From Acidimicrobiaceae bacterium (GTDB lineage Bacteria; Actinomycetota; Acidimicrobiia; Acidimicrobiales; MedAcidi-G1): DNA of 7,177 nucleotides. The notes beneath the pieces are model-generated. The model did not search any database and was not told the DNA's origin. It worked only from the letters and a program-made list of their open reading frames with translations. The stretch is taken from NCBI GenBank assembly GCA_002727895.1, contig PBUO01000076.1, forward strand, positions 30,362 to 37,538, written 5' to 3'. The position numbers and the translations under genes were made by a program. Each line of letters begins with the position of its first letter. Within the stretch, counting starts at the first letter, position 1. Positions 1 to 6,124 of the stretch are shown in pieces.

Positions 1-147
1 CAGGTTGCGGGGGAAGGGCATGCCGTGGCTGATGATCGTCGACTCCAGCGCCACCACCGGCCGCCCGTCGGCCAGCGCCGCGGCCACCTCCCCGGCGACC
101 GCCAGGGTCGCCGACGGGGAATCGGAGGCATAGCCGGCGGGGGACAT
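1..147 (-). CDS. psuG: Pseudouridine-5'-phosphate glycosidase, N-terminal fragment (cut by the window edge)
   Basis: PsuG reversibly joins or splits uracil and ribose 5-phosphate and acts in pseudouridine breakdown in the cytosol, usually with the kinase PsuK. Only the first 49 codons are present; the rest lies left of base 1. Reading the minus strand from the ATG at 147-145, residues 30-49 give PVVALESTIISHGMPFPRNL, which I recognise as the conserved N-terminal strand of PsuG (typically VALESTIISHGMPYPQN). The preceding residues 15-29 (LAVAGEVAAALADGR) match the usual short N-terminal helix. A purine-rich GGAGGG lies 12 bases upstream of the ATG, a rather long spacing, but no better in-frame start is visible. 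The gene is divergent from the small gene at 288. No psuK is visible here. Family assignment is strong despite the short fragment; activity cannot be judged because most of the protein is missing. Confidence 0.88.
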   Translation of the reverse strand, partial: MSPAGYASDSPSATLAVAGEVAAALADGRPVVALESTIISHGMPFPRNL

Positions 148-210
148 GCGTCCAGTGTGCCCTCCGGCACGCCGGGGGCGCCTCCCGGCCGGGCCCGAGG
201 GGGTCGCCGG

Positions 211-216
211 TAGGAT
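211..216 (+). promoter_or_regulatory. Candidate -10 element (TAGGAT) of the small gene at 288
   Basis: TAGGAT matches the actinobacterial -10 consensus at four of six positions and lies in the only non-coding stretch upstream of the gene. It would start a transcript near base 223 with a leader of about 65 bases. No convincing -35 element sits 16-18 bases upstream. Related hexamers (TAGAGT, TAGGGT) occur in two other spacers of this window, which lends modest support. Confidence 0.35.
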
Positions 217-241
217 GGACTCGCCCCCCCTGCGGAGGGGA

Positions 242-263
242 GGTCCCCCGATTCGGGGGGACC
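242..263 (+). promoter_or_regulatory. Strong hairpin in the predicted 5' leader
   Basis: GGTCCCCC (242-249) pairs perfectly with GGGGGACC (256-263), leaving a six-base loop; an alternative register closes the loop to ATT with a C-G pair. The hairpin ends 11 bases before the Shine-Dalgarno sequence at 275-280. A shorter run just upstream (CCCC near 225-230 facing AGGGG near 236-240) could form a second stem. It is too simple to be a recognised riboswitch. It could stabilise the mRNA, attenuate transcription or bind a protein; the role is unknown. Confidence 0.45.
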
Positions 264-287
264 GGGAGCCAACCGGGAGGCGCCCCC

Positions 288-614
288 GTGGCCAGCAAGA
301 CCAGCAAGTCCCAGCCGGCGGCGATCGGCATCGTGAAGTCCGTCGAGTTCGACGACCGCGGTGCCGTCCTCTGCTTCGGCGACTCGTCGACCCTGGTGCT
401 CGACGCCGAACCCAACGTCCGGGGCGCCGAGCGGCGGCTCAAGGCCTTCCACGACGTCTACACGGTGGTCGTCAAGGCCGACGCCGACAACGTGTCGGCC
501 GAGCTCTACGGCGTCAACCACAACGGCGAGGTGAACCGGCCCGTGCCCGTGGCCGACGCCCTCGGCCTGTGGGAACTGGGCGTGCCGATCCGCGTGGAGC
601 GCGCCGCCGCGTAA
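288..614 (+). CDS. Hypothetical protein, 108 residues
   Basis: I do not recognise this protein. The start is GTG at 288, chosen because GGGAGG at 275-280 sits seven bases upstream, an ideal ribosome-binding site. The first ten residues are basic and polar (MASKTSKSQP). After that the chain alternates short hydrophobic stretches with charged turns (AIGIVKSVEF, GAVLCFG, STLVLDAE, YTVVVKADA), which suggests a small, soluble, mainly beta fold. There is no signal peptide, membrane segment, metal-binding cysteine cluster or helix-turn-helix. Composition is mildly acidic in the middle. The codon pattern (nearly all third positions G or C) is like the neighbours, so it looks native and real. It is divergent from psuG and convergent with the PAS-AraC regulator; neither neighbour reveals its job. 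Confidence is for the gene being real, not for any function. Confidence 0.82.
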   Translation: MASKTSKSQPAAIGIVKSVEFDDRGAVLCFGDSSTLVLDAEPNVRGAERRLKAFHDVYTVVVKADADNVSAELYGVNHNGEVNRPVPVADALGLWELGVPIRVERAAA

Positions 615-620
615 CCCAGC

Positions 621-650
621 GGGCCCCGGGCCTCAGGTCCCCGGGGTCCC
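621..650. terminator. GC-rich hairpin between convergent genes, possible bidirectional terminator
   Basis: CCCCGGG (624-630) pairs with CCCGGGG (640-646), and GGG (621-623) pairs with CCC (648-650) across one bulged T at 647. The loop is nine bases. It lies in the 18-bp gap after the small gene's stop and runs into the last codons of the regulator on the other strand. There is no T-tract on either side, so classic intrinsic termination is not shown; high-GC actinobacteria often lack such tracts. Confidence 0.35.
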
Positions 651-1415
651 TTCGCTGCGACCGGTCCGGAAGCGGGCCGGCGTCTCGCCGATCAGACGAC
701 CGAACTGTCGGGTCAGGTTGGCCTGGTCGGAGAACCCGCACTCGGCGGCCACCTCGGCGATCGGCCGGTCGGTGTCGACCAGCATCGCCGCAGCCCGGTC
801 CACCCGAGCCCGCAGCACGTACTGGGTGGCCGTCAGGCCGAACACCCGCTTCATCCGGCGCTCCAACTGCCCCTCCGAGCACTCGGCGGCTGCGGCCAGG
901 TCGGCCACCTTCAACGGTCCAGCCAGCCGGTCGTGGACCAGCTCGACCACCCGGCCCATCGACTCCAGCGCCACCTTCTCGACCGGCGTCTCTAAGTCGC
1001 GGCTCACGCTTACCAGACCGACCACCGAGCCCTCGCGGACCACCGGCAGCTTGGTGGTCAGGTACCAGCCGGTCGAGCCATCGGGTCGGCGGATTAGCTC
1101 CAGCTCGTCGCGCAGCGGCTCGCCGGTCTCGAACACCAGGCGGTCCTGCTGCTCGTAGCGCTCGGCCAGCGCTTCCGGGAACAGGTCGGTGGCCCGGGCG
1201 CCGACCACGTCGCGCCGATCCGACCTGCCTGACCGGCGCACGAAGGCGTCGTTAACGGCCACGTATCGGTCGTCGGGACCCTTCACGCAGAACATGACAT
1301 TGGGCAGGGCGTCGAACAGGTCGACGACCTCGGCTGCCACGCCTGCCGTCGCGGGGCCCGCTGCGGTCGGGTCGACTGGGGGATCCACCGACGATTTGTC
1401 GGATTCGGTGACCAT
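633..1415 (-). CDS. PAS domain-containing AraC-family transcriptional regulator
   Basis: This is a 260-residue DNA-binding regulator. Residues 30-145 form a PAS sensor domain: LPNVMFCVKGPDDRYVAVND at 37-56, then a DLFP turn, and near the end a GWYLTTKLPV strand followed by GLVSVSRDL, the usual PAS closing strands. Residues 150-167 are a helical linker. Residues 168-249 are a two-helix-turn-helix AraC domain: LKVADLAAAAECSEGQLERR (168-187) is the first unit and IAEVAAECGFSDQANLTRQF (219-238), followed by GETPARFR, is the highly typical second unit. The start at 1415 is preferred because the longer reading from 1469 adds residues unlike a PAS N-terminus and would overlap the putA start; neither has a good Shine-Dalgarno sequence, and a leaderless transcript is possible. 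It is divergent from putA, so control of putA and of itself is the simplest inference. The PAS ligand is unknown; an inert PAS used only for dimerisation is possible. Confidence 0.88.
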   Translation of the reverse strand: MVTESDKSSVDPPVDPTAAGPATAGVAAEVVDLFDALPNVMFCVKGPDDRYVAVNDAFVRRSGRSDRRDVVGARATDLFPEALAERYEQQDRLVFETGEPLRDELELIRRPDGSTGWYLTTKLPVVREGSVVGLVSVSRDLETPVEKVALESMGRVVELVHDRLAGPLKVADLAAAAECSEGQLERRMKRVFGLTATQYVLRARVDRAAAMLVDTDRPIAEVAAECGFSDQANLTRQFGRLIGETPARFRTGRSEGTPGT

Positions 1416-1435
1416 GGAGGCGCGGATCGTACAAG
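1408..1435 (+). promoter_or_regulatory. Candidate putA promoter
   Basis: GTGACC (1408-1413, four of six matches to TTGACA) and TACAAG (1430-1435, four of six to TATAAT) are separated by 16 bases. Transcription would start near 1442, giving a leader of about 26 bases that contains the Shine-Dalgarno GAGGA. The -35 would overlap the start codon region of the divergent regulator, so the two genes would share control DNA. Both hexamers are weak matches. Confidence 0.3.
1426..1431 (-). promoter_or_regulatory. Candidate -10 of the PAS-AraC regulator
   Basis: On the minus strand these bases read TACGAT, four of six matches to the -10 consensus, ending ten bases before the ATG at 1415. This spacing would give a nearly leaderless mRNA, which fits the lack of a Shine-Dalgarno sequence. 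It overlaps the candidate -10 of putA on the other strand by two bases, so the promoters could compete. Confidence 0.28.
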
Positions 1436-1455
1436 ACCACCGAGGCCGGGTTCCC

Positions 1456-1460
1456 GAGGA
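1456..1460 (+). promoter_or_regulatory. putA: Ribosome-binding site that fixes the putA start
   Basis: GAGGA lies seven bases before the ATG at 1468. The same frame stays open upstream to a possible start at 1189, but that stretch is antisense to the conserved regulator gene and has no PutA-like sequence, so this site and the ATG at 1468 are chosen. Confidence 0.75.
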
Positions 1461-1467
1461 TGACGTC

Positions 1468-4400
1468 ATGCTGACGGCAGGCTCGCATCAGGTCGGCGAC
1501 CCCACCGTCGCCGACGCCCCGGTCCCGCACGCCCCCGATGAGACCTCGCCTCCGCTGGCCTCGGTGGACGGCGCAGCGCCTGGCGCACCCCGTATCGACC
1601 CCACCTCGCTGGCCGAGGACGCCGTGGCCGTGGTGGCCCGGTGGCTGACCACCGCCCGGGCCACCGAGACGGCTGCCGAGCGCCGCGGCTCGGACCGCAT
1701 GCGGGCCATTATTGAGGACCCGGTCGGCATGGGCTTCACCATGCGCTTCGTGGACCGGGTGGCTCGCCACCGCCGCGACGCCCTGGCCGCCGAGCAGCTG
1801 GCCCGCCTGGTCGGCGACGGCGACCTGCCGGGCTTCCTCAGTCGGATCGACCGCCTGCTGCTCGCCGTCGGCGCCCGCCTGGCACCGGCTCTGCCTCGCA
1901 TCGTCATGCCGTTGGCCCGCCGCCGCCTCCGCAGCCTCGTCGGCCACCTGGTGGTCGACGCAGCCCCCGGCCCGGTCCGCGAGCACCTTGCCGAGCGCCG
2001 GGGCAACGGTTACGCCATGAACGTCAATCTGCTCGGCGAAGCCGTCCTCGGCGACGACGAGGCGGAGCGCCGCTTCGAGCGCACCCTGGCCCTCATCGAC
2101 GACCCCGACGTCGACTACGTGTCGGTGAAGGTCTCGGCCGTGGCCGCCCAGCTGAACATGTGGGCCTTCGAGGACACGCTGGCCCGCATCGCGGACCGCC
2201 TCCGGGTCCTATACCGCCGGGCGGCCGTCGCCCCCACCCCGTCAGACCGCCCCACCTTCGTCAACCTCGACATGGAGGAGCACCGCGACCTCGAGCTGAC
2301 CATCCGGGTCTTCACCGACATGCTCGACGAGCCCGAGCTGAAGCACCTCGACGCGGGAATCGTGCTGCAGGCCTACCTGCCCGACTCCTTCCCCGCTCTG
2401 CAGCGCATCACCGCCTGGGCGTCGGCCCGGCGGGACGCCGGCGGCGGCGAGGTCAAGGTCCGCCTCGTCAAGGGCGCCAACCTGGCCATGGAGCGGGTCG
2501 ACGCCGCCATGCACGGTTGGGTCCAGACCCCTTACGACACCAAGGACGACGTCGACGCCAACTACAAGCGGTGCGTCGACTGGGCGCTGCGCCCCGTCCA
2601 CGTCGGTGCGGTGCGCATCGGGCTGGCCAGCCACAACCTGTTCGACGTGGCTTGGGCCCATCTGCTGGCCGAGGCCCGCGGTGTGTCCGACCGCGTCGAG
2701 TTCGAGATGCTGCAGGGCATGGCGCCGGCCCAGGCCCGGACCGTGCGCGACGAGGCCGGCGGCCTGCTGCTTTACACGCCGATCGTGGGCCGCGAGGACT
2801 TCGACGTGGCCGTGGCCTACCTGTTCCGCCGCCTCGAGGAGAACGCCTCGGACGAGAACTTCCTACGCCACCTGTTCACTCTGCGCCCCGGGACCCCCGA
2901 TTTCGATGCCCAGGCTGACCGGTTCCGCCGGGCCGTAGCCCGACGCTGGGAGGTGGCCGACCTGCCCCGCCGCGAGGCCGGCGACCCGTCGGGCGATCCG
3001 GCCGCACCTCTGGCCGACGGGTCGTTCCGCAACCAGGCCGACGTGGACCCCACCCTGCCGTCCGTCCGACACCGCATCGATGCCATGGCCGGCCGCCGCC
3101 CCGAGCCGGTGGCCACCCCGCTGACCACCAACGTCGACGGGCCCGACGGGATCGATGCCGTGCTCGACGGGCTGCGGGTCGCCCAGGCGGCGTGGGCCGA
3201 CCTCGGGGGGTCGGGCCGACGCGACGTGCTGCGGGGGGTGGCCGACGAGTTGCTGGCCCGGCACGACGACCTGGTGGTGGCCATGGCGCACGAGGCCACC
3301 AAGACGGTGTCCGAGGCGTGCTTCGAGATCGCCGAGGCGGTCGACTTCGCTCGCTGGTACGCCGAGCGGGCCCCCGAGTTGGACCGGATCGACGGCACCT
3401 CGTTCGCCCCCCTCGGCGTGGTGGCCGTGATCCCGCCGTGGAACTTCCCGGTGGCCATCCCGGCCGGCGGGGTGCTGGCCTCACTGGCCGCCGGTAACGC
3501 CGTGGCCTTCAAGCCCGCCCCCGAGGTGCCGCGCTGCGCCGAGCTGGTGGCCGAGGCCTGCTGGGCGGCCGGCGTGCCCGCCGAGGTGCTGCGCTTCGTC
3601 CGCACCCCCGACGACGAGGTGGGCCGCCGGCTCGTCACCGCGGCCGACGGGGTCATCCTGACCGGTTCGCACGAGACGGCCGACCTGTTCCGCTGCTGGA
3701 ACCCGTCGATGCGGCTGTTCGCCGAGACCAGCGGCAAAAACGCTCTGGTCGTCACCCCACAGGCCGACCTGGACCTTGCGGCGGCCGACCTGGTGGCCTC
3801 GGCCTTCGGCCATCAGGGCCAGAAGTGCTCGGCGGCCAGCCTGGGAATCCTCGTGGGTACGGTGGCCGCCGACGAGCAGTTCCTCCGACAGGTCGTCGAC
3901 GCCGCCCGTTCGTTGCGGACCGGCCCGTCCCACGACCCGGCGACCGTGCTGGCCCCTTTGGCCGTGCCGCCCACCGGCCGCCTGCTCGATGCCCTCACCG
4001 TGCTGGGCGACGGAGAGGCATGGCTGCTTGAGCCCCGCTGCCTGGACCCAGTCTCCGAGGGCGGCGAGGGGCTCCACTGGACCCCGGGGATCCGGACCGG
4101 GGTGCGCCCCGGTTCGGCATTCCACCGGACCGAGGCCTTCGGGCCCGTCCTGGGCCTGGTGGCCGTGGCCGACCTGGACGAGGCCCTGGCCGTGCAGAAC
4201 GCGGTGGACTTCGGCCTGACCGGCGGCATCCATTCCCTTGACCCGGTCGAGGTGGAGCGTTGGCTTGACGCCGTAGAGGTGGGCAACGCGTACGTGAACC
4301 GCAGCATCACCGGGGCCATCGTGCAACGCCAGCCGTTCGGCGGGTGGAAGCGCTCGGCGGTCGGTCCGGGCGCCAAGGCCGGCGGTCCCGACTACCTGCT

Positions 4401-4920
4401 GCAACTGGGCACCTGGTCCCCGAACCGCGAGGTTTCCGAGGTCGACCCGTCAGAGGTGGCGGCGTCGGACAAGGCGTGGTGGGACGACCACTACGGGATC
4501 GAGCGCGATCCCACCGGCCTGTTCTGTGAGTCGAACGTGCACCGCTACCGGCCGCATCCCGACCTGGTGGTCCGGATCGGCCCGGGCGCCACCGACGCCG
4601 AGGTGGACCGGGTGCTGGCTGCCGCGGCCCGCTGTGGCGCGGAGCCCAGGGTCAGTCGGGCTGTGGAGGAGGATGATGCGGCGTTCGCCGCCTCGCTGTC
4701 GGCCCACCGGTTCGGTCGGATCCGGGGCGTGGGCTTCCTGTCGGACGTGGTCCGGCGGGCAGCGGCGGCCCACGAGGTCGACGTGGTGGACGAGGCGGTG
4801 ACGACCAGTGGGCGCCTGGAACTGCGCCACCACCTGCGGGAGCAGGCGGTTAGCCGGACCCTCCACCGCTTCGGCAATCTGGTCGGCGCCACCTCGGGAT
4901 GCAACGAAAAACAGCGCTGA
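1468..4920 (+). CDS. putA: Bifunctional proline dehydrogenase / L-glutamate gamma-semialdehyde dehydrogenase
   Basis: This 1150-residue enzyme oxidises proline to glutamate in two steps: FAD-dependent proline oxidation to P5C, then NAD-dependent oxidation of glutamate semialdehyde. Residues 50-180 are a helical N-terminal region. The proline dehydrogenase barrel spans about 185-465, with DMEEH at 268-272, VRLVKGAN at 331-338, Y436 in YTPIVG, and R454-R455...E458 in FRRLEEN, the pair that holds the proline carboxylate. The aldehyde dehydrogenase half spans about 520-985: PPWNFP with N659, ETSGKN with E753, GQKCSAA with catalytic C787, TEAFGP with E889, and PFGGWKRSAVG from 956. Residues 985-1150 are a C-terminal extension ending SGRLELRHHLREQAVS...HRFGN, as I recall from actinobacterial PutA proteins such as that of Corynebacterium, which are of similar length. 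The ribbon-helix-helix DNA-binding domain of enterobacterial PutA is absent. All catalytic residues are present. The PAS-AraC gene divergent from it is the likely regulator. Confidence 0.96.
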   Translation: MLTAGSHQVGDPTVADAPVPHAPDETSPPLASVDGAAPGAPRIDPTSLAEDAVAVVARWLTTARATETAAERRGSDRMRAIIEDPVGMGFTMRFVDRVARHRRDALAAEQLARLVGDGDLPGFLSRIDRLLLAVGARLAPALPRIVMPLARRRLRSLVGHLVVDAAPGPVREHLAERRGNGYAMNVNLLGEAVLGDDEAERRFERTLALIDDPDVDYVSVKVSAVAAQLNMWAFEDTLARIADRLRVLYRRAAVAPTPSDRPTFVNLDMEEHRDLELTIRVFTDMLDEPELKHLDAGIVLQAYLPDSFPALQRITAWASARRDAGGGEVKVRLVKGANLAMERVDAAMHGWVQTPYDTKDDVDANYKRCVDWALRPVHVGAVRIGLASHNLFDVAWAHLLAEARGVSDRVEFEMLQGMAPAQARTVRDEAGGLLLYTPIVGREDFDVAVAYLFRRLEENASDENFLRHLFTLRPGTPDFDAQADRFRRAVARRWEVADLPRREAGDPSGDPAAPLADGSFRNQADVDPTLPSVRHRIDAMAGRRPEPVATPLTTNVDGPDGIDAVLDGLRVAQAAWADLGGSGRRDVLRGVADELLARHDDLVVAMAHEATKTVSEACFEIAEAVDFARWYAERAPELDRIDGTSFAPLGVVAVIPPWNFPVAIPAGGVLASLAAGNAVAFKPAPEVPRCAELVAEACWAAGVPAEVLRFVRTPDDEVGRRLVTAADGVILTGSHETADLFRCWNPSMRLFAETSGKNALVVTPQADLDLAAADLVASAFGHQGQKCSAASLGILVGTVAADEQFLRQVVDAARSLRTGPSHDPATVLAPLAVPPTGRLLDALTVLGDGEAWLLEPRCLDPVSEGGEGLHWTPGIRTGVRPGSAFHRTEAFGPVLGLVAVADLDEALAVQNAVDFGLTGGIHSLDPVEVERWLDAVEVGNAYVNRSITGAIVQRQPFGGWKRSAVGPGAKAGGPDYLLQLGTWSPNREVSEVDPSEVAASDKAWWDDHYGIERDPTGLFCESNVHRYRPHPDLVVRIGPGATDAEVDRVLAAAARCGAEPRVSRAVEEDDAAFAASLSAHRFGRIRGVGFLSDVVRRAAAAHEVDVVDEAVTTSGRLELRHHLREQAVSRTLHRFGNLVGATSGCNEKQR

Positions 4921-4921
4921 A

Positions 4922-4927
4922 TATGAT
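4922..4927 (+). promoter_or_regulatory. Alternative -10 element (TATGAT) just after putA
   Basis: TATGAT matches the -10 consensus at five of six positions and lies two bases after the putA stop codon. Transcription from it would begin near 4934, inside the 19-bp palindrome, a classic repressor position. No -35 is seen at the right spacing (the bases at 4899-4904 do not match), so it is listed as an alternative to the extended -10 at 4953-4960. Confidence 0.3.
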
Positions 4928-4930
4928 TTG

Positions 4931-4949
4931 AACAACGGATTCCGTTGTT
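4931..4949. promoter_or_regulatory. Perfect 19-bp palindrome, probable operator of the downstream operon
   Basis: AACAACGGA (4931-4939), a central T, and TCCGTTGTT (4941-4949) form a perfect 9-1-9 inverted repeat. It lies in a short AT-rich island between putA and the acyltransferase gene, four to six bases upstream of an extended -10, so a bound dimer would cover the -35/spacer region. The size and symmetry suit a dimeric repressor such as a TetR-, GntR- or IclR-family protein; the family is not determined and no such gene is in the window. As RNA it could fold into an eight-pair stem with an AUU loop, but no T-tract follows, so a terminator is less likely. Confidence 0.65.
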
Positions 4950-4952
4950 AAT

Positions 4953-4960
4953 GCTAGAGT
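4953..4960 (+). promoter_or_regulatory. Extended -10 promoter element of the acyltransferase-GNAT operon
   Basis: TGCTAGAGT carries the TG of an extended -10 one base before TAGAGT (4955-4960, four of six matches). No -35 lies 17 bases upstream; that position is taken by the palindrome, which fits an extended -10 promoter or one needing an activator. Transcription would begin near 4967, giving a leader of about 44 bases to the ATG at 5011. Confidence 0.45.
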
Positions 4961-5010
4961 CTACGACCGGATCCCTTGCCAATCGTCCCGTCCTGGGTCA
5001 GACTGCGGGC

Positions 5011-6102
5011 ATGCGACGACCACCCCTGCGCATCCTCGACCTCTCGGGAAGCCCCGAGGCCATGGGCTACGCCCACGGCACCGCCCACGCAGACGAGATC
5101 CGGACCTACGCCTCCGAGCGAGTCCGCCTGGCCGGATCGGAGTTCTGGGCCGGCGGTCGCCTGGAGCGCTCCGACGTGTTGGACATCGCCCGCTCGTGCC
5201 TGCCCGCCCACGAGGCCCACTCGGCCGACCTGTACGCCGAGCTGTGCGGCATCGCCGACGGCGCCGGCATCACCCCCGAGGAGGCCGTCGTGGTCGGCGG
5301 CTTCACCGACTTCGTCGACACGGTGCGGGCCGTGGTCGGCGGCGACCACCCCCTGGAGGTACAGGAAGACGACTGCACGGCGTTCATCGTCCCCGACGCC
5401 CGGGCCGACGGGCAGGGCTTCTACGGCCAGACCTGGGACATGCACGACACAGCCACCGACCACGTCGTCCTACTCCGCCTCCACCCCGACGACGCTCCCG
5501 CCGCCCTGGTGTTCACCACCACCGGCTGCGTGGGCCAGATCGGCATGAACGAGGCCGGCGTGTGCGTCGGCATCAACAACCTGGTGGCTACCGACGGCTG
5601 CCGAGGCGTCATGTGGACCTCGGTGGTCCGAGACGCCCTGACCCGGACCAGCGCCGCGGACGCCCGCGACGCCATCCTCGACGCCGACCTGGCCGGCGCC
5701 CACAGCTTCCTGACCTTCGACGGCTCCGGCGAGGGCTTCATGATCGAGGCCTTCCCCACGGCCCGGCCCACCGAGAAGCTCGAGGCCGAAGCCCTCGTCC
5801 ACACCAACCACGCCCTGTGGGACGATGCCCTGGCCCGGCAGGCTCCCAAGCAGGAGGGCCTGATGGCCAGCTCGTCGCGCCGCCTCGACCGGGCCCACGA
5901 ACTGCTGGACCGCGACGGGGTCACCGTCGACGACCTGATGGCGTTGACCCGCGACGACGAGGCCATCTGCCAGGTGTCGACCGCACCAGACCACATCGAG
6001 TCCAGCGGCGCGGCGATCATGCGCCCCGGCACACTCGACTTCTGGGCCGTGTGGGGCCTCCCCAGCCACAACGACTACGTCCACGTGTCCTTCGTCGCCT
6101 GA
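5011..6102 (+). CDS. Ntn-hydrolase of the acyl-CoA:6-aminopenicillanate acyltransferase / peptidase C45 family
   Basis: This 363-residue cytosolic protein has no signal peptide. Family members are made as precursors that cut themselves before a cysteine, which becomes the N-terminal nucleophile for amide hydrolysis or acyl transfer. Here the expected nucleophile is C122 in EDDCTAF; cleavage would leave chains of about 121 and 242 residues. Other family marks are the opening LSGSPEAMGYAHG (14-26), GQTWDMH (139-145), GQIGMNEAGVCVGINNL (175-191, with N180), HTNH (264-267) and a C-terminal FWAVWGLPSHNDYVHVSF. The length matches the fungal acyltransferase (357). The start at 5011 is chosen because the family's N-terminal motif follows closely; the Shine-Dalgarno sequence is poor (GCGGG). 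The residue before C122 is Asp rather than the Gly of the fungal enzyme. The substrate is unknown: family reactions include beta-lactam side-chain exchange and hydrolysis of beta-alanyl amines, and most bacterial members are uncharacterised. It is probably co-transcribed with the GNAT gene 22 bases downstream. Confidence 0.87.
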   Translation: MRRPPLRILDLSGSPEAMGYAHGTAHADEIRTYASERVRLAGSEFWAGGRLERSDVLDIARSCLPAHEAHSADLYAELCGIADGAGITPEEAVVVGGFTDFVDTVRAVVGGDHPLEVQEDDCTAFIVPDARADGQGFYGQTWDMHDTATDHVVLLRLHPDDAPAALVFTTTGCVGQIGMNEAGVCVGINNLVATDGCRGVMWTSVVRDALTRTSAADARDAILDADLAGAHSFLTFDGSGEGFMIEAFPTARPTEKLEAEALVHTNHALWDDALARQAPKQEGLMASSSRRLDRAHELLDRDGVTVDDLMALTRDDEAICQVSTAPDHIESSGAAIMRPGTLDFWAVWGLPSHNDYVHVSFVA

Positions 6103-6124
6103 CCCGGACCGCAGGAGAGCCACC

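Larger units (their letters stand above)
173..288. repeat. 16-bp perfect inverted repeat in the divergent spacer
   Basis: The left arm at 173-188 (CGGGGGCGCCTCCCGG) is the exact reverse complement of the right arm at 273-288, with 84 bases between them. The right arm contains the Shine-Dalgarno GGGAGG and the first base of the GTG start of the downstream gene. Read on the minus strand, the left arm puts the same sequence into the upstream region of psuG. It could be a pair of binding sites, a duplicated leader element or a chance product of GC-rich sequence. Confidence 0.55.

Noticed and set aside
483..499. 7-3-7 palindrome GCCGACA/TGTCGGC inside the small gene
   Set aside because: Short palindromes of this composition are expected in GC-rich coding sequence and it is not near a promoter.
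146..1255. 369-residue plus-strand frame across the psuG spacer, the small gene and the regulator
   Set aside because: Arg/Pro/Gly-rich shadow that overlaps two better-supported genes in other frames.
1189..1467. Upstream extension of putA to an in-frame start at 1189
   Set aside because: It would be antisense to the conserved PAS-AraC gene, the sequence is low-complexity Ser/Thr/Arg without PutA similarity, and the ATG at 1468 has a well-placed Shine-Dalgarno sequence.
1416..1469. Longer start of the PAS-AraC gene at the minus-strand ATG at 1469
   Set aside because: The extra 18 residues are unlike regulator N-termini, the start would lie inside putA, and there is no ribosome-binding site; it cannot be fully excluded.
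2817..4404. Two long minus-strand open frames (about 310 residues each) within putA
   Set aside because: They are composed of Arg/Ser/Gly/His-rich sequence with no recognisable domains, as expected for the complementary strand of a GC-rich gene with a strong catalytic-motif match on the plus strand.
4931..4950. The 19-bp palindrome as putA's intrinsic terminator
   Set aside because: The stem is AT-rich in part, its loop is minimal, and no T-tract follows; its position next to -10 elements fits an operator better.
4945..5010. Earlier starts of the C45 gene (TTG at 4945, ATG at 4951)
   Set aside because: They fall inside the palindrome or on the -10 element, lack a ribosome-binding site, and the family's N-terminal motif begins only after 5011.
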